Source: Rhodopseudomonas pentothenatexigens (GTDB taxonomy: Bacteria; Pseudomonadota; Alphaproteobacteria; Rhizobiales; Xanthobacteraceae). Taken from it: 64,000 nucleotides of DNA. Below the pieces are notes generated by a model, which was not told the DNA's origin, searched no databases, and saw only the letters and a list, made by a program, of their open reading frames with translations. The stretch lies in contig NZ_UFQQ01000006.1 in NCBI RefSeq assembly GCF_900218015.1, forward strand, positions 182,811 to 246,810, written 5' to 3'. Below are positions 7,715-14,949 of the stretch, piece after piece. The position numbers and the translations under genes were made by a program. How positions within the stretch are numbered: position 1 is the stretch's first letter; each line of letters begins with the position of its first letter.

Positions 7715-8671
7715 ATGACCGACATTCCCCCGCCGCGCCGCTATCTGCCGCGCGGGCTGACGCCCGAGGCGGTCGCGGAGCTGAAGCGGCTGTACGAAAA
7801 GACCGACGAGCCGCTGACGAAGGTGGCGGCGCAGTTCGAGATCTGTCGGCACACGCTGCGCAAGGTGGCGGAGGCCGAGGGCTGGACGCCGCGGCTGGAG
7901 CGCCCCCGGGTCGGGCCGCGGCCGCCGCTGCCGGTCCGCCAGGCGCGCGGGTTTTCGCAGCAGGCGCTCGGCGATCTGAGGCGGCGCTACGTCGAGACCG
8001 AAGAGCCGGTGCAGCGCATCGCCGAGGACTACCACATTCATCGCAACACGCTGGAGCGGCTGGTGATGCAGGAGGGTTGGCCGCGCCGCAAGGATCGGCC
8101 GCCGCGCGACATGCCGGTGCTGCTGCAGATCAATCGCGAAGCGACCGCGGCGCTGCAGCAGGCCCGCGCGATCGCCGCCGGCGCGCCGCTGCCGGGGTTG
8201 CCGCCGCCCGCGGTGGACACGAAGGCCGCGGTCGACACGGAGGCCGTGGCGCCTGCGCCCGAGAGCGAGGCCGAGATGGCGCCTGTGCCCGAGGCATCGG
8301 CCGCGACGCCGGCGGACCAGGCGTCGCCCGAAGCGGCGCTGTCGCTCGCGCGGCGGCTGGAGCGCGCGGTCGAGACCCAGCTCCGCAAGGTCGAAAACCT
8401 GCGCGAGGACACCACGCTCGGCGGCCACCGCGCGGTCGAGGCCGAGCGGATCGCCCGCACGCTGGCGGCGCTGACGCAGACGCTGTTCAAGGTCCGCCAG
8501 CTTCGCGATCCCGAACGCGCGCTCAGCGCCGCCGATGACGAGATGCCCGCCGATGCCGATGGATTCCGTCTGGAGCTTGCGCGCCGCATTGAAACGTTTG
8601 TCGGCGGCGGGACTGACCGAGCGCTTCCTGCGCCAGGCGAGCCTGCGCAACCTGGCCCGGCTGCAGGATGA
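7715..8671 (+). CDS. GTA/phage small-terminase-like DNA-binding protein
   Basis: A 318-residue protein directly upstream of, and overlapping, the large terminase, the position of the small terminase in GTA clusters. Its N-terminal part carries two similar helix-turn-helix units: residues about 15-55 (LTPEAVAELKRLYEKTDEPL, then TLRKVAEAEGW) and about 80-120 (FSQQALGDLRRRYVETEEPV, then TLERLVMQEGW). An acidic, proline/alanine-rich linker and a coiled helical region (SLARRLERAVETQLRKVENL) follow. The ATG at 7715 is preferred because GGAG stands 6 bases before it; an upstream in-frame start at 7652 has no such site. The last 137 bases overlap the terminase in another frame. Confidence 0.75.
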   Translation: MTDIPPPRRYLPRGLTPEAVAELKRLYEKTDEPLTKVAAQFEICRHTLRKVAEAEGWTPRLERPRVGPRPPLPVRQARGFSQQALGDLRRRYVETEEPVQRIAEDYHIHRNTLERLVMQEGWPRRKDRPPRDMPVLLQINREATAALQQARAIAAGAPLPGLPPPAVDTKAAVDTEAVAPAPESEAEMAPVPEASAATPADQASPEAALSLARRLERAVETQLRKVENLREDTTLGGHRAVEAERIARTLAALTQTLFKVRQLRDPERALSAADDEMPADADGFRLELARRIETFVGGGTDRALPAPGEPAQPGPAAG

Positions 8672-9908
8672 TTTCGCCACCTTCGCGCATCCGCATCAGG
8701 AGTTTGCGGACGCCGGCAATGACGGCGCGCCGTGGACCACCTGGCTGATGCTCGGCGGCCGCGGCGCCGGCAAGACCCGCGCCGGTGCCGAATGGGTGCG
8801 GGCGATGGTGGCCGGCACGCCGCCTTATGCGACGCGGCCGCACGGCCGGATCGCGCTGGTCGGCGAAAGCTGGCACGACGCCCGCGAGGTGATGGTGGAA
8901 GGCGAATCCGGCCTGCTGCGGATCACGCCGCGCCGCGAACGCCCGGAATGGATCGCCACCCGCAGGCGGCTGGAGTGGCCGAGCGGCGCGGTCGGCGAGG
9001 TGTTCTCCGCCGACGATCCGGATAGTTTGCGCGGCCCGCAATTCGAGGCGGCGTGGTGCGACGAGCTGGCGAAATGGCGCTACGCCGAAGCCAGCTTCGA
9101 CATGCTGCAATTCGGGCTGCGGCTCGGCGCTCGGCCGCGGCAACTGATCACCACCACGCCGCGGCCGCTGCCGCTGATCAAGCGGCTGCTGGCTGATCCG
9201 CATACCCGCGTGACGCGGGCGCCGACCCGCGCCAACGCCGCGCATCTGTCGCCGGCGTTTCTCGAAACCGTGGTGGCGCGCTACGCCGGCACGCGGCAGG
9301 GCCGGCAGGAGCTCGACGGCGAACTGATCGAGGACCGGCCCGACGCGCTGTGGTCGCGCGAGGCAATCGAGCGCGCCCGGGTTGGCGCGGCGCCGCCAAT
9401 GGTGCGGATCGTGGTGGCGATCGATCCGCCGGGCTCGTCGCGGCCGGGCGCGGACGCCTGCGGCATCGTCGCGGCGGGGCGCAGCGCGGCCGGCGATTAC
9501 TACGTGCTGGAGGACGTCTCCAGCGACCGGCTGTCGCCGGCGGCCTGGGCGGCGCGCGCGATCGCGCTGTATCACCGGCTCGAGGCCGATGCGATCGTCG
9601 CCGAGGTCAACATGGGCGGCGAGATGGTGCGCGCGGTGCTGCACGAGACCGACGCCGCGATCCCGGTGCGCGAGGTCCGCGCCAGCCGCGCCAAATTCGT
9701 CCGCGCCGAGCCGGTGGCGGCGCTGTACGAACAGGGCCGGGTCAAGCACGTCGGCTGCTTTCCGCTGCTCGAGGACGAGATGTGCGATTTCGCTCCCACC
9801 GGGCTGTCCTCCGGCCACTCGCCGGACCGGGTCGACGCCCTGGTGTGGGCGATCACCGCGCTCGTCGGCGGCGCCCATGTCGGGGGACCAAGGATGCGGG
9901 TGTTGTGA
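8535..9908 (+). CDS. Phage/GTA large terminase (DNA packaging ATPase-nuclease)
   Basis: A 457-residue packaging motor subunit (gp2 type). Walker A is GGRGAGKT at residues 74-81, Walker B lies at EAAWCDELAKW, the coupling motif at LITTTPRP, and the C-terminal RNase-H-like nuclease begins at VRIVVAIDPPGSS with a later SPDRVDALVWAI segment carrying a catalytic aspartate. Length and motifs fit intact GTA terminases. It overlaps the small-terminase gene by 137 bases; an internal ATG at 8553 or 8559 would shorten the overlap only slightly. Portal and protease genes normally follow, but a repeat and two unrelated minus-strand genes follow here. Confidence 0.95.
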   Translation: MTRCPPMPMDSVWSLRAALKRLSAAGLTERFLRQASLRNLARLQDDFATFAHPHQEFADAGNDGAPWTTWLMLGGRGAGKTRAGAEWVRAMVAGTPPYATRPHGRIALVGESWHDAREVMVEGESGLLRITPRRERPEWIATRRRLEWPSGAVGEVFSADDPDSLRGPQFEAAWCDELAKWRYAEASFDMLQFGLRLGARPRQLITTTPRPLPLIKRLLADPHTRVTRAPTRANAAHLSPAFLETVVARYAGTRQGRQELDGELIEDRPDALWSREAIERARVGAAPPMVRIVVAIDPPGSSRPGADACGIVAAGRSAAGDYYVLEDVSSDRLSPAAWAARAIALYHRLEADAIVAEVNMGGEMVRAVLHETDAAIPVREVRASRAKFVRAEPVAALYEQGRVKHVGCFPLLEDEMCDFAPTGLSSGHSPDRVDALVWAITALVGGAHVGGPRMRVL

Positions 9909-9918
9909 GGGCGAGGCT

Positions 9919-10000
9919 GTAGGATGGGTTGAGCGCAGCGAAACCCATCACGGCTGTGCTCGGTGGATGATGGGTTTCGCTGACGCTCAACCCATCCTAC
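9919..10000. repeat. 82-bp inverted-repeat element after the terminase
   Basis: The left arm at 9919-9950 begins GTAGGATGGGTTGAGCG and ends AAACCCATCA. The right arm at 9968-10000 is its near-perfect reverse complement, beginning TGATGGGTTTCGCTGACG. Each arm is itself palindromic at its ends (ATGGGTT/AACCCAT). The spacer is 17 bases. The core is related to the GGTGGGTTA/TAACCCACC hairpin at 887-918. It looks like a MITE or REP doublet and could also end transcription from both sides. Confidence 0.75.
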
Positions 10001-10012
10001 GAACCGCCGCGC

Positions 10013-10324
10013 TCAGCAGTAGCCGTACCAGCCGCAGGCGTAGGGCAGGCGGCCGAAGATCAGGTTCGGATCGGTGCCGTAATAGCTCTGATACAGATAC
10101 GAGCGCGGCTTGCCGTAGTAACCGTGCACGATCGGCGGCACGTCGACTTCCGGCGCATACACCGGCGAGCCGCTTTCCATCTCCAGCGATTGCCGCACGC
10201 CGCGCGGCTTCGGTTGCGGCTCGGCGAAGATCCTGCCGATCTTGCTGTGCATCGGCAGATCGGCCGCCCGCGCCGGCCCGGCCAGCGGCCACGCGATCAG
10301 CAACACAAGCACGAGACGCAGCAT
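10013..10324 (-). CDS. Small secreted protein of unknown function
   Basis: A 103-residue protein with a clear Sec signal peptide (MLRLVLVLLIAWPLAGPARA, cleavage likely after ARA at residue 20). The mature part is rich in tyrosine, proline and glycine and ends YACGWYGYC, a pattern seen in small envelope proteins of Bradyrhizobium relatives. No enzymatic motif is visible. It is convergent with the terminase and lies upstream-distal of a secreted protease on the same strand, 85 bases away. Confidence 0.7.
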   Translation of the reverse strand: MLRLVLVLLIAWPLAGPARAADLPMHSKIGRIFAEPQPKPRGVRQSLEMESGSPVYAPEVDVPPIVHGYYGKPRSYLYQSYYGTDPNLIFGRLPYACGWYGYC

Positions 10325-10409
10325 CGTGGCACTCCGGGGTGAGGAGCCGCGAGGGTGGGCGATTATGGTTAATAAAGATTAACCAGCGGCGCGGCTGCGG
10401 CAGCCGTTG

Positions 10410-11177
10410 CTATCGCGCCAGCGCCGAGCCCCAGCTCTGCGCGGTGCGGGCGATCCAGTCGCGGTACAGCGTCAGCGGGGTGACGCCGGTGAGGCCGCCG
10501 CAGCCGGCGCTGTTGCCGGGGCCGGTCGACCACGACACCACGCCGATCACCACCAGCCGGTCGTTCTGCGCCTGCAGCGCCGGCCCGCCGGAATCGCCGG
10601 TGCAGGCCCCTAAGCCCGCGCGGCCGCCGCCGGCGGCGGGATCGGTCAGGCGGATCTGCAGCCGGCCGGGGCGGCCGGTCGCGGTCAGGGTCGCGCTGCG
10701 CGCGGTGCCGCCGCTTCTGCCGTCGCCGCGCCGGGTGACGCCGATGCCGGCGACGGTGAAATCCTGGCCGGCGGCGAGCGGATCCTCCGGCGCTGCGATC
10801 GGCAGCGGCGCCTTGCCGGGCAGCGGCGCGGCGAGCTTCAAGAGCGCGACGTCGGCGCTGGCGCGGTGGCCGAGGATCGCGCGCATGTCGAACTCCGGAT
10901 GCGCGGCGACACGGGCGACATCGCGCAGGCTCGGCTGCCGCTGCGCGTCGAAATGCACCACCTTGTAGTCGGCGCCGGGGCCGACGCAGTGCGCCGCGCT
11001 CAGCACCAGATCGGGCGCGATCAGCGTCCCCGAACAGAAATTGCCGCGCGAGCCGACGATGGTGACCAGGGCGCGGGAAAGCGCGCCGGTCGCCTCGGGG
11101 GCGCCGCCGACCATCGCGGCGGCCGGTGAGGCGAGCGCGGCGGCGAGGAGGCTGCCGAATGTGAGCGAGCGGATCAT
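10410..11177 (-). CDS. Secreted trypsin-like serine protease (S1)
   Basis: A 255-residue protein with signal peptide MIRSLTFGSLLAAALASPAAA. The chymotrypsin triad is visible: His in LSAAHCVGPG, Asp in ASADVALLKL, and Ser in GACTGDSGGPALQ. Cysteine pairs around FCSGTL/AHC and GAC/AGCGG are as in the S1 family. The ATG at 11177 is preferred to longer in-frame extensions because the signal peptide starts there. It sits between terminase and adaptor, where portal, prohead protease and capsid belong in a GTA, but it is on the opposite strand and secreted, so it is not a head protease. Confidence 0.88.
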   Translation of the reverse strand: MIRSLTFGSLLAAALASPAAAMVGGAPEATGALSRALVTIVGSRGNFCSGTLIAPDLVLSAAHCVGPGADYKVVHFDAQRQPSLRDVARVAAHPEFDMRAILGHRASADVALLKLAAPLPGKAPLPIAAPEDPLAAGQDFTVAGIGVTRRGDGRSGGTARSATLTATGRPGRLQIRLTDPAAGGGRAGLGACTGDSGGPALQAQNDRLVVIGVVSWSTGPGNSAGCGGLTGVTPLTLYRDWIARTAQSWGSALAR

Positions 11178-11241
11178 GGCGGCGCGTTTCGCCCGCCGCC
11201 GCGGCGCTGTCAATCGCCGATCACCATCATGAGGAACCGCC

Positions 11242-11799
11242 ATGCCGATGCTGCTGCTGGCCGGGCCGGCCGCCGAGCCGTGGACCGTCACTGATCTGAA
11301 GAGCTTCCTGCGCGTCGAGCACGACGCCGACGACGCGGTGATCGCCTCGCTGCTGACGGCGGCGCGCGGCCAGATCGAGGCCGCGACCGGCCGGATGCTG
11401 CTGGCGCAGCGCTGGCGGCTGGTGCGCGATGCCTGGCCGCGCGAGGGGCGCATCGTGCTGCGCGGCGGCCCGCTGCGGTCGCTGATCGCGGTGCGGAGCT
11501 ATGGCGCCGCGCACGATGTCGATCCCGCCGGCTTCGTACTCGACCTCGCCGGCGGCGTGATCGCGTCGCCGCCCTGGGCGCTGCCGGAGCCGGGTCGCCC
11601 CGTCGCCGGCATCGAGCTCGACCTCGAACTCGGCTACGGCACCGCGCCGGACGACGTGCCCGCGCCGCTGCGCCACGCGGTGCGCCTGCTGGCGGCGCAG
11701 TGGTTCGACAACCGCGGCGGCACGGCTGATGCCGGCGCCGCGGTGCTGCCCGGCGGCGTCGCCGCGATGATCGCCGGCTACCGCGCGGTGGCGCTGTGA
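11242..11799 (+). CDS. GTA/phage head-tail adaptor (gp6-like connector)
   Basis: A 185-residue protein of the phage gp6-like head-tail connector family (adaptor, gp6 of the Rhodobacter GTA). The diagnostic N-terminal segment is VTDLKSFLRVEHDADDAVIA followed by SLLTAARGQIEAATGR. The C-terminal LRHAVRLLAAQWFDNRGG helix is typical. In the particle it docks on the portal ring. It begins a tightly packed run of tail genes; its stop overlaps the next start by 4 bases. Confidence 0.9.
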   Translation: MPMLLLAGPAAEPWTVTDLKSFLRVEHDADDAVIASLLTAARGQIEAATGRMLLAQRWRLVRDAWPREGRIVLRGGPLRSLIAVRSYGAAHDVDPAGFVLDLAGGVIASPPWALPEPGRPVAGIELDLELGYGTAPDDVPAPLRHAVRLLAAQWFDNRGGTADAGAAVLPGGVAAMIAGYRAVAL

Positions 11800-12116
11800 T
11801 CGATCCCGGACGCCTCAACCGCCGGCTGACGTTGCTGGCGCCGGTCGAGACCGACGACGGGCAGGGCGGCGTGGTGCGCAGTTATGGGGCGCAGGCGGTG
11901 CTGTGGGCCAGCGTCGTGCCGCTCGCCGCGCGCGAAGGCGTCGCGGCCGATACTGATCGCGCAGCGCTGCGCGCGCGTATCACGCTGCGTGCGGGCGTGA
12001 CGCTGTCGCGGGCGCACCGGCTCGCCGACGGCGACACCGTGTATCGCATTATCGCCTGGCGCAGCCGCGAGCGCGGCGCGCTGCTCGAGATCGACGCCGA
12101 GACGGAGCTGACATGA
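11796..12116 (+). CDS. Phage/GTA head-closure (stopper) protein
   Basis: A 106-residue protein of the phage head-tail joining family (SPP1 gp16 type, gp7 of GTA). Visible hallmarks are the start LNRRLTLLAPVETDDGQGGV and VLWASVVPLAAREGV, and the end HRLADGDTVYRIIAW. It forms the stopper ring under the adaptor. The GTG or ATG-type start overlaps the adaptor stop (GTGA at 11796). Confidence 0.88.
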   Translation: MIDPGRLNRRLTLLAPVETDDGQGGVVRSYGAQAVLWASVVPLAAREGVAADTDRAALRARITLRAGVTLSRAHRLADGDTVYRIIAWRSRERGALLEIDAETELT

Positions 12117-12523
12117 CCCCTGCCAGCGTTGCGCTGCGCGCGGCGATCCACCGCGCGCTCACCACCGACACCGCGCTGCTCACCGCGCTCGGCGGACCGC
12201 GGATCTACGACGCGCCGCCGCGCGAGGCGGCGTTTCCGTTCGTCACCTTGGGCGAAGCGCGGATCAGCGACGTCTCCGCCGACGATGCGCCGACCCAGGA
12301 ACATCAACTGACGCTGCACGTCTGGTCGCGGCAGGGCGGCCACAAGGAGGCGCACCTCATCACCGGCGCGCTGTTGCAGGCGCTGGATGATGCACCGCTG
12401 GCCCCGTCCGGCCATCGCCTCGTCAACCTGCGGTTCACGCTCGCCGACATCCGCCGCGAGGCCGACGGCCGCACCTATCACGCGCTGGTGCGATTTCGCG
12501 CCGTCACCGAACCAAGTCGTTAG
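12113..12523 (+). CDS. Tail terminator, DUF3168 family
   Basis: A 136-residue DUF3168 protein (gp8 of GTA). Family marks are ALRAAIHRALTTDTALLTAL at the start, the central FPFVTLGEARISD and HQLTLHVWSRQGGHKEAH, and RTYHALVRFRAVTEP at the end. It caps the tail tube at the head side. It overlaps the stopper stop codon (ATGA at 12113). Confidence 0.9.
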   Translation: MTPASVALRAAIHRALTTDTALLTALGGPRIYDAPPREAAFPFVTLGEARISDVSADDAPTQEHQLTLHVWSRQGGHKEAHLITGALLQALDDAPLAPSGHRLVNLRFTLADIRREADGRTYHALVRFRAVTEPSR

Positions 12524-12535
12524 CAGGAGCCGCGC

Positions 12536-12943
12536 ATGGGCGCACAGAAGGGCAAGGATCTGCTCATCAAGATCCACGATGGCACGAACTACGTCACCGT
12601 CGCCGGCTTGCGCAGCCGCAAGATCGCATTCAACGCCGAACTCGTCGACATCACCCACGCCGAATCCGCCGACCGCTGGCGCGAGCTGCTCGCCGGCGCC
12701 GGGGTGCGCCGCGCCTCGATCTCCGGCCGCGGCCTGTTCAAGGATGCCAGCTCGGACGCGGTGGTGCGAACTGCGTTCTTCAGCGGGCTGATCAGCGACT
12801 GCCAGGTGGTGGTGCCGGATTTCGGCAGCATCACCGGGCCGTTCCAGATCGCCAGCCTCGAATTCGCCGGCGAGCACAACGGCGAAGTCACCTTCGACCT
12901 GACGCTGGAGAGCGCCGGCGCGCTCGGCTTCGTCGCCTTGTGA
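12536..12943 (+). CDS. Major tail tube protein, TP901-1 family
   Basis: A 135-residue tail tube protein (gp9 of GTA). Typical features are AQKGKDLLIKIHDGTNYVTV at the N-terminus, the DITHAESADRWRELL motif, and the FQIASLEFAGEHNGEVTFDL beta segment that forms the tube wall. GGAG at 12527-12530 serves as the ribosome binding site. Confidence 0.92.
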   Translation: MGAQKGKDLLIKIHDGTNYVTVAGLRSRKIAFNAELVDITHAESADRWRELLAGAGVRRASISGRGLFKDASSDAVVRTAFFSGLISDCQVVVPDFGSITGPFQIASLEFAGEHNGEVTFDLTLESAGALGFVAL

Positions 12944-12952
12944 GAGGACGCC

Positions 12953-13270
12953 ATGGCCAACAGACATCGCGGCGAAATCGAAGCCGAACTCGGCGGCCGC
13001 ACCCGCACGCTGGTGCTGACGCTCGGCGCGCTCGCCGAACTCGAAGCCGCATTCGCCGCCACTGATCTCGTCGCCCTCGCGCAGCGCTTCGGCAGCGGCC
13101 ATCTGTCGGCGCGCGATCTGGTCCGGATCATCGCCGCGGGCCTGCGCGGCGCCGGCGAGGCGGTGTGCGACGACGAGGTCGCGGCGATGACGGTCGCGGG
13201 CGGCGCCGCCGGCTATGCCGGCATCGCGGCCGAGTTGTTAGTCGCGACGTTCGGCGAGGCGGCGGCGTGA
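12953..13270 (+). CDS. GTA family tail chaperone (gp10-like)
   Basis: A 105-residue protein of the gene-transfer-agent tail assembly family (gp10). It begins ANRHRGEIEAELGGRTRTLV and continues with LTLGALAELEAAFAATDLVA and HLSARDLVRIIAAGLRGAG, the conserved core. It probably binds the tape measure during tail assembly. Its TGA overlaps the GTG start of the next gene. Confidence 0.9.
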   Translation: MANRHRGEIEAELGGRTRTLVLTLGALAELEAAFAATDLVALAQRFGSGHLSARDLVRIIAAGLRGAGEAVCDDEVAAMTVAGGAAGYAGIAAELLVATFGEAAA

Positions 13271-13470
13271 CGCCGTTTCCGTGGGCGGAGGCGATGCAGT
13301 TCGGCCTCGGCGTGCTGCGGCTGCCGCCCGATCAGTTCTGGCGGATGACGCCGCGCGAACTCGCCGCCGCGATCGCCGGCCTGCGCGGCGGCGCAACGGC
13401 GCCGCTCGGCCGCGCCGCGCTCGACGAGCTGATGCGGCGCTATCCGGATCACGAGGAACCTGCGCGATGA
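13267..13470 (+). CDS. Phage tail assembly chaperone (gp10.1-like)
   Basis: A 67-residue protein beginning with GTG at 13267, inside the previous stop codon. The sequence TPFPWAEAMQFGLGVLRLPP followed by FWRMTPRELAAAIAGL matches the small chaperones encoded between GTA genes 10 and 11. The short length, the GTGA overlap on the left and the ATGA overlap on the right leave no alternative frame. Confidence 0.88.
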   Translation: MTPFPWAEAMQFGLGVLRLPPDQFWRMTPRELAAAIAGLRGGATAPLGRAALDELMRRYPDHEEPAR

Positions 13471-14057
13471 CGGGCGATGGCTACGAGACATGCGACTGCG
13501 GCTGCGTCGAGGAGACGACGCAGAAGGTCGACCAGCTCACCACCAAGACCCAGGCGCTGAGCAGCGAGGCCAAGGGGTTTGCGCGGGCGATGACCTCGGC
13601 GTTCTCGCAATCGATCACCGGCGGCAAGCAGTTCGAGGACGTGCTGAAGTCGCTGGCGCTGAAGGTCTCGGATCTCGCGCTGAAGGCGGCGCTGAAGCCG
13701 CTGACCACCAGCCTCGCCGGCGGTTTCGACAGCCTGTTCTCCGGATTGTTCGGCGGCACGACGGCCAAGAACGCCGACGGCGCGATCAAGCCGTTCGCGG
13801 CCGGCGGGGTGATCGGCACGCCGACCTACTTCCCGATGCTCGGCGGCGGCGTCGGCCTCGCCGGTGAAGCCGGGCCCGAGGCGATCCTGCCGCTGGCGCG
13901 CGGCGCCGACGGCCGGCTCGGCGTCGCCTCCAGCGGCGGCGCCACCACGGTGAATATCCAGATCGCCACGCCCGACGCCGACAGCTTCCGCCGCTCCGAG
14001 ACCTATCTCACCGGCCAGATCGCCCGCGCCGTCGCGCGCGGCCAGCGCGGGCTGTAG
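13467..14057 (+). CDS. Short tail tape-measure protein (gp11-like)
   Basis: A 196-residue protein. The N-terminal 60 residues form a helical, coiled-coil-like part (ETTQKVDQLTTKTQALSSEA). The middle is glycine-rich (GGFDSLFSGLFGG), followed by the phage tail segment AAGGVIGTPTYFPMLGGGVG and LAGEAGPEAILPLARGADG that is diagnostic of tape-measure C-termini. The short length suits the short GTA tail. The ATG at 13467 overlaps the previous stop. It has a cysteine cluster, CDCGCVEE, near the start. Confidence 0.9.
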   Translation: MTGDGYETCDCGCVEETTQKVDQLTTKTQALSSEAKGFARAMTSAFSQSITGGKQFEDVLKSLALKVSDLALKAALKPLTTSLAGGFDSLFSGLFGGTTAKNADGAIKPFAAGGVIGTPTYFPMLGGGVGLAGEAGPEAILPLARGADGRLGVASSGGATTVNIQIATPDADSFRRSETYLTGQIARAVARGQRGL

Positions 14058-14117
14058 TCCGCGCGGTCTCGCGTGTCATCGCGAGGGGGATCGATTTCAC
14101 TCCAGGTGCACGCAGTC

Positions 14118-14756
14118 ATGACCGCATTTCACGAGGTGCTGTTTCCGCTCGACGTCGCGCTGAAGAGCGCCTGCGGGCCGGAGCGGCGCACCGAGATCGT
14201 CGGCTTCGGCTCGGGCCGCGAGCAGCGCAACGCGCGCTGGGCGGACTCGCGGCGGCGCTACGACGCCGGCTACGGCGTCAAGAGCTTCGAGGCACTGCAG
14301 CAGGTGGTGGCGTTTTTCGAAGAACGCCGCGGTCCGCTCACCGGCTTCCGCTGGCGCGACCGGCTGGATTGCAGCTCGGCCGCACCCGGCGCGCCGGTGT
14401 CGCCGCTCGACCAGGGCATCGGCATCGGTGACGGCTCGCGCGCCAGCTATCAGCTCGTCAAGACCTACGGTGTGGGCTTTGCGCCCTATGTGCGCACCAT
14501 CACCAAGCCGGTCGCCGGCAGCGTCCGCGTTGCGGTCGGCGGCGTCGAGGCCGCGGCCGCCGCGTTCACCTGCGATCCCACTACCGGAATCGTCAGCTTC
14601 GCGCCCGGGCATCTGCCACCCGCCGGCTCCGCGGTGACCGCCGGCTTTCAGTTCGACGTGCCGGTGCGGTTCGACACCGATTACCTCGAAGTCGATCTCT
14701 CGGCGTTCGCCGCCGGCGCGATTCCGAAGATCCCGCTGGTCGAAATCCGGGGGTAG
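14118..14756 (+). CDS. Distal tail protein, DUF2460 family (gp12-like)
   Basis: A 212-residue DUF2460 protein, which forms the ring at the end of the GTA tail tube. Conserved text: FHEVLFPLDVALKSACGPER, NARWADSRRRYDAGYGVKS, LTGFRWRDRLDCSS. The ATG at 14118 starts the conserved region; an upstream in-frame start at 14073 would add 15 residues without family support. The end (AGAIPKIPLVEIRG) is repeated in decayed form at 16641-16687, beyond the Fic gene. Confidence 0.92.
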   Translation: MTAFHEVLFPLDVALKSACGPERRTEIVGFGSGREQRNARWADSRRRYDAGYGVKSFEALQQVVAFFEERRGPLTGFRWRDRLDCSSAAPGAPVSPLDQGIGIGDGSRASYQLVKTYGVGFAPYVRTITKPVAGSVRVAVGGVEAAAAAFTCDPTTGIVSFAPGHLPPAGSAVTAGFQFDVPVRFDTDYLEVDLSAFAAGAIPKIPLVEIRG

Positions 14757-14840
14757 GGGAGCGGCTGACTTCGGCTCCCGCATCAGCGGCACAACTCCCG
14801 GATGCGGATGCTGCTGCCGATCGGAGAGGGGAAAACAGAC

Positions 14841-14860
14841 CCCCGCCGAAGATCGGGGGC
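14841..14860. terminator. Possible terminator after distal tail gene
   Basis: CCCCCG and CGGGGG face each other across an 8-base loop between about 14841 and 14860. It lies between the tail gene and the Fic gene. No T-run follows, so termination is a weak inference. Confidence 0.35.
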
Positions 14861-14920
14861 GGCGGCCAGAGTCCGCGTGAAGTTTTTTCATGAAAGACGC
14901 CGCTGAGTAAGTTATTTTCA

Positions 14921-14949
14921 CGAGATGTCATGAATTTTCAGACATCTCG
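14921..14949. promoter_or_regulatory. Inverted repeat straddling the Fic start codon
   Basis: CGAGATGTC at 14921-14929 and GACATCTCG at 14941-14949 form a perfect 9-bp inverted repeat with an 11-base spacer, and the first possible ATG of fic (14930) is in the spacer. It may be an operator for self-repression or a hairpin hiding the start. It also raises the chance that translation begins at the downstream GTG (15026). Confidence 0.55.

Noticed and set aside
10410..11177. The serine protease as a replacement for the missing GTA prohead protease.
   Set aside because: It is on the opposite strand, has a secretion signal and is a chymotrypsin-type enzyme, unlike the cytoplasmic prohead protease family.
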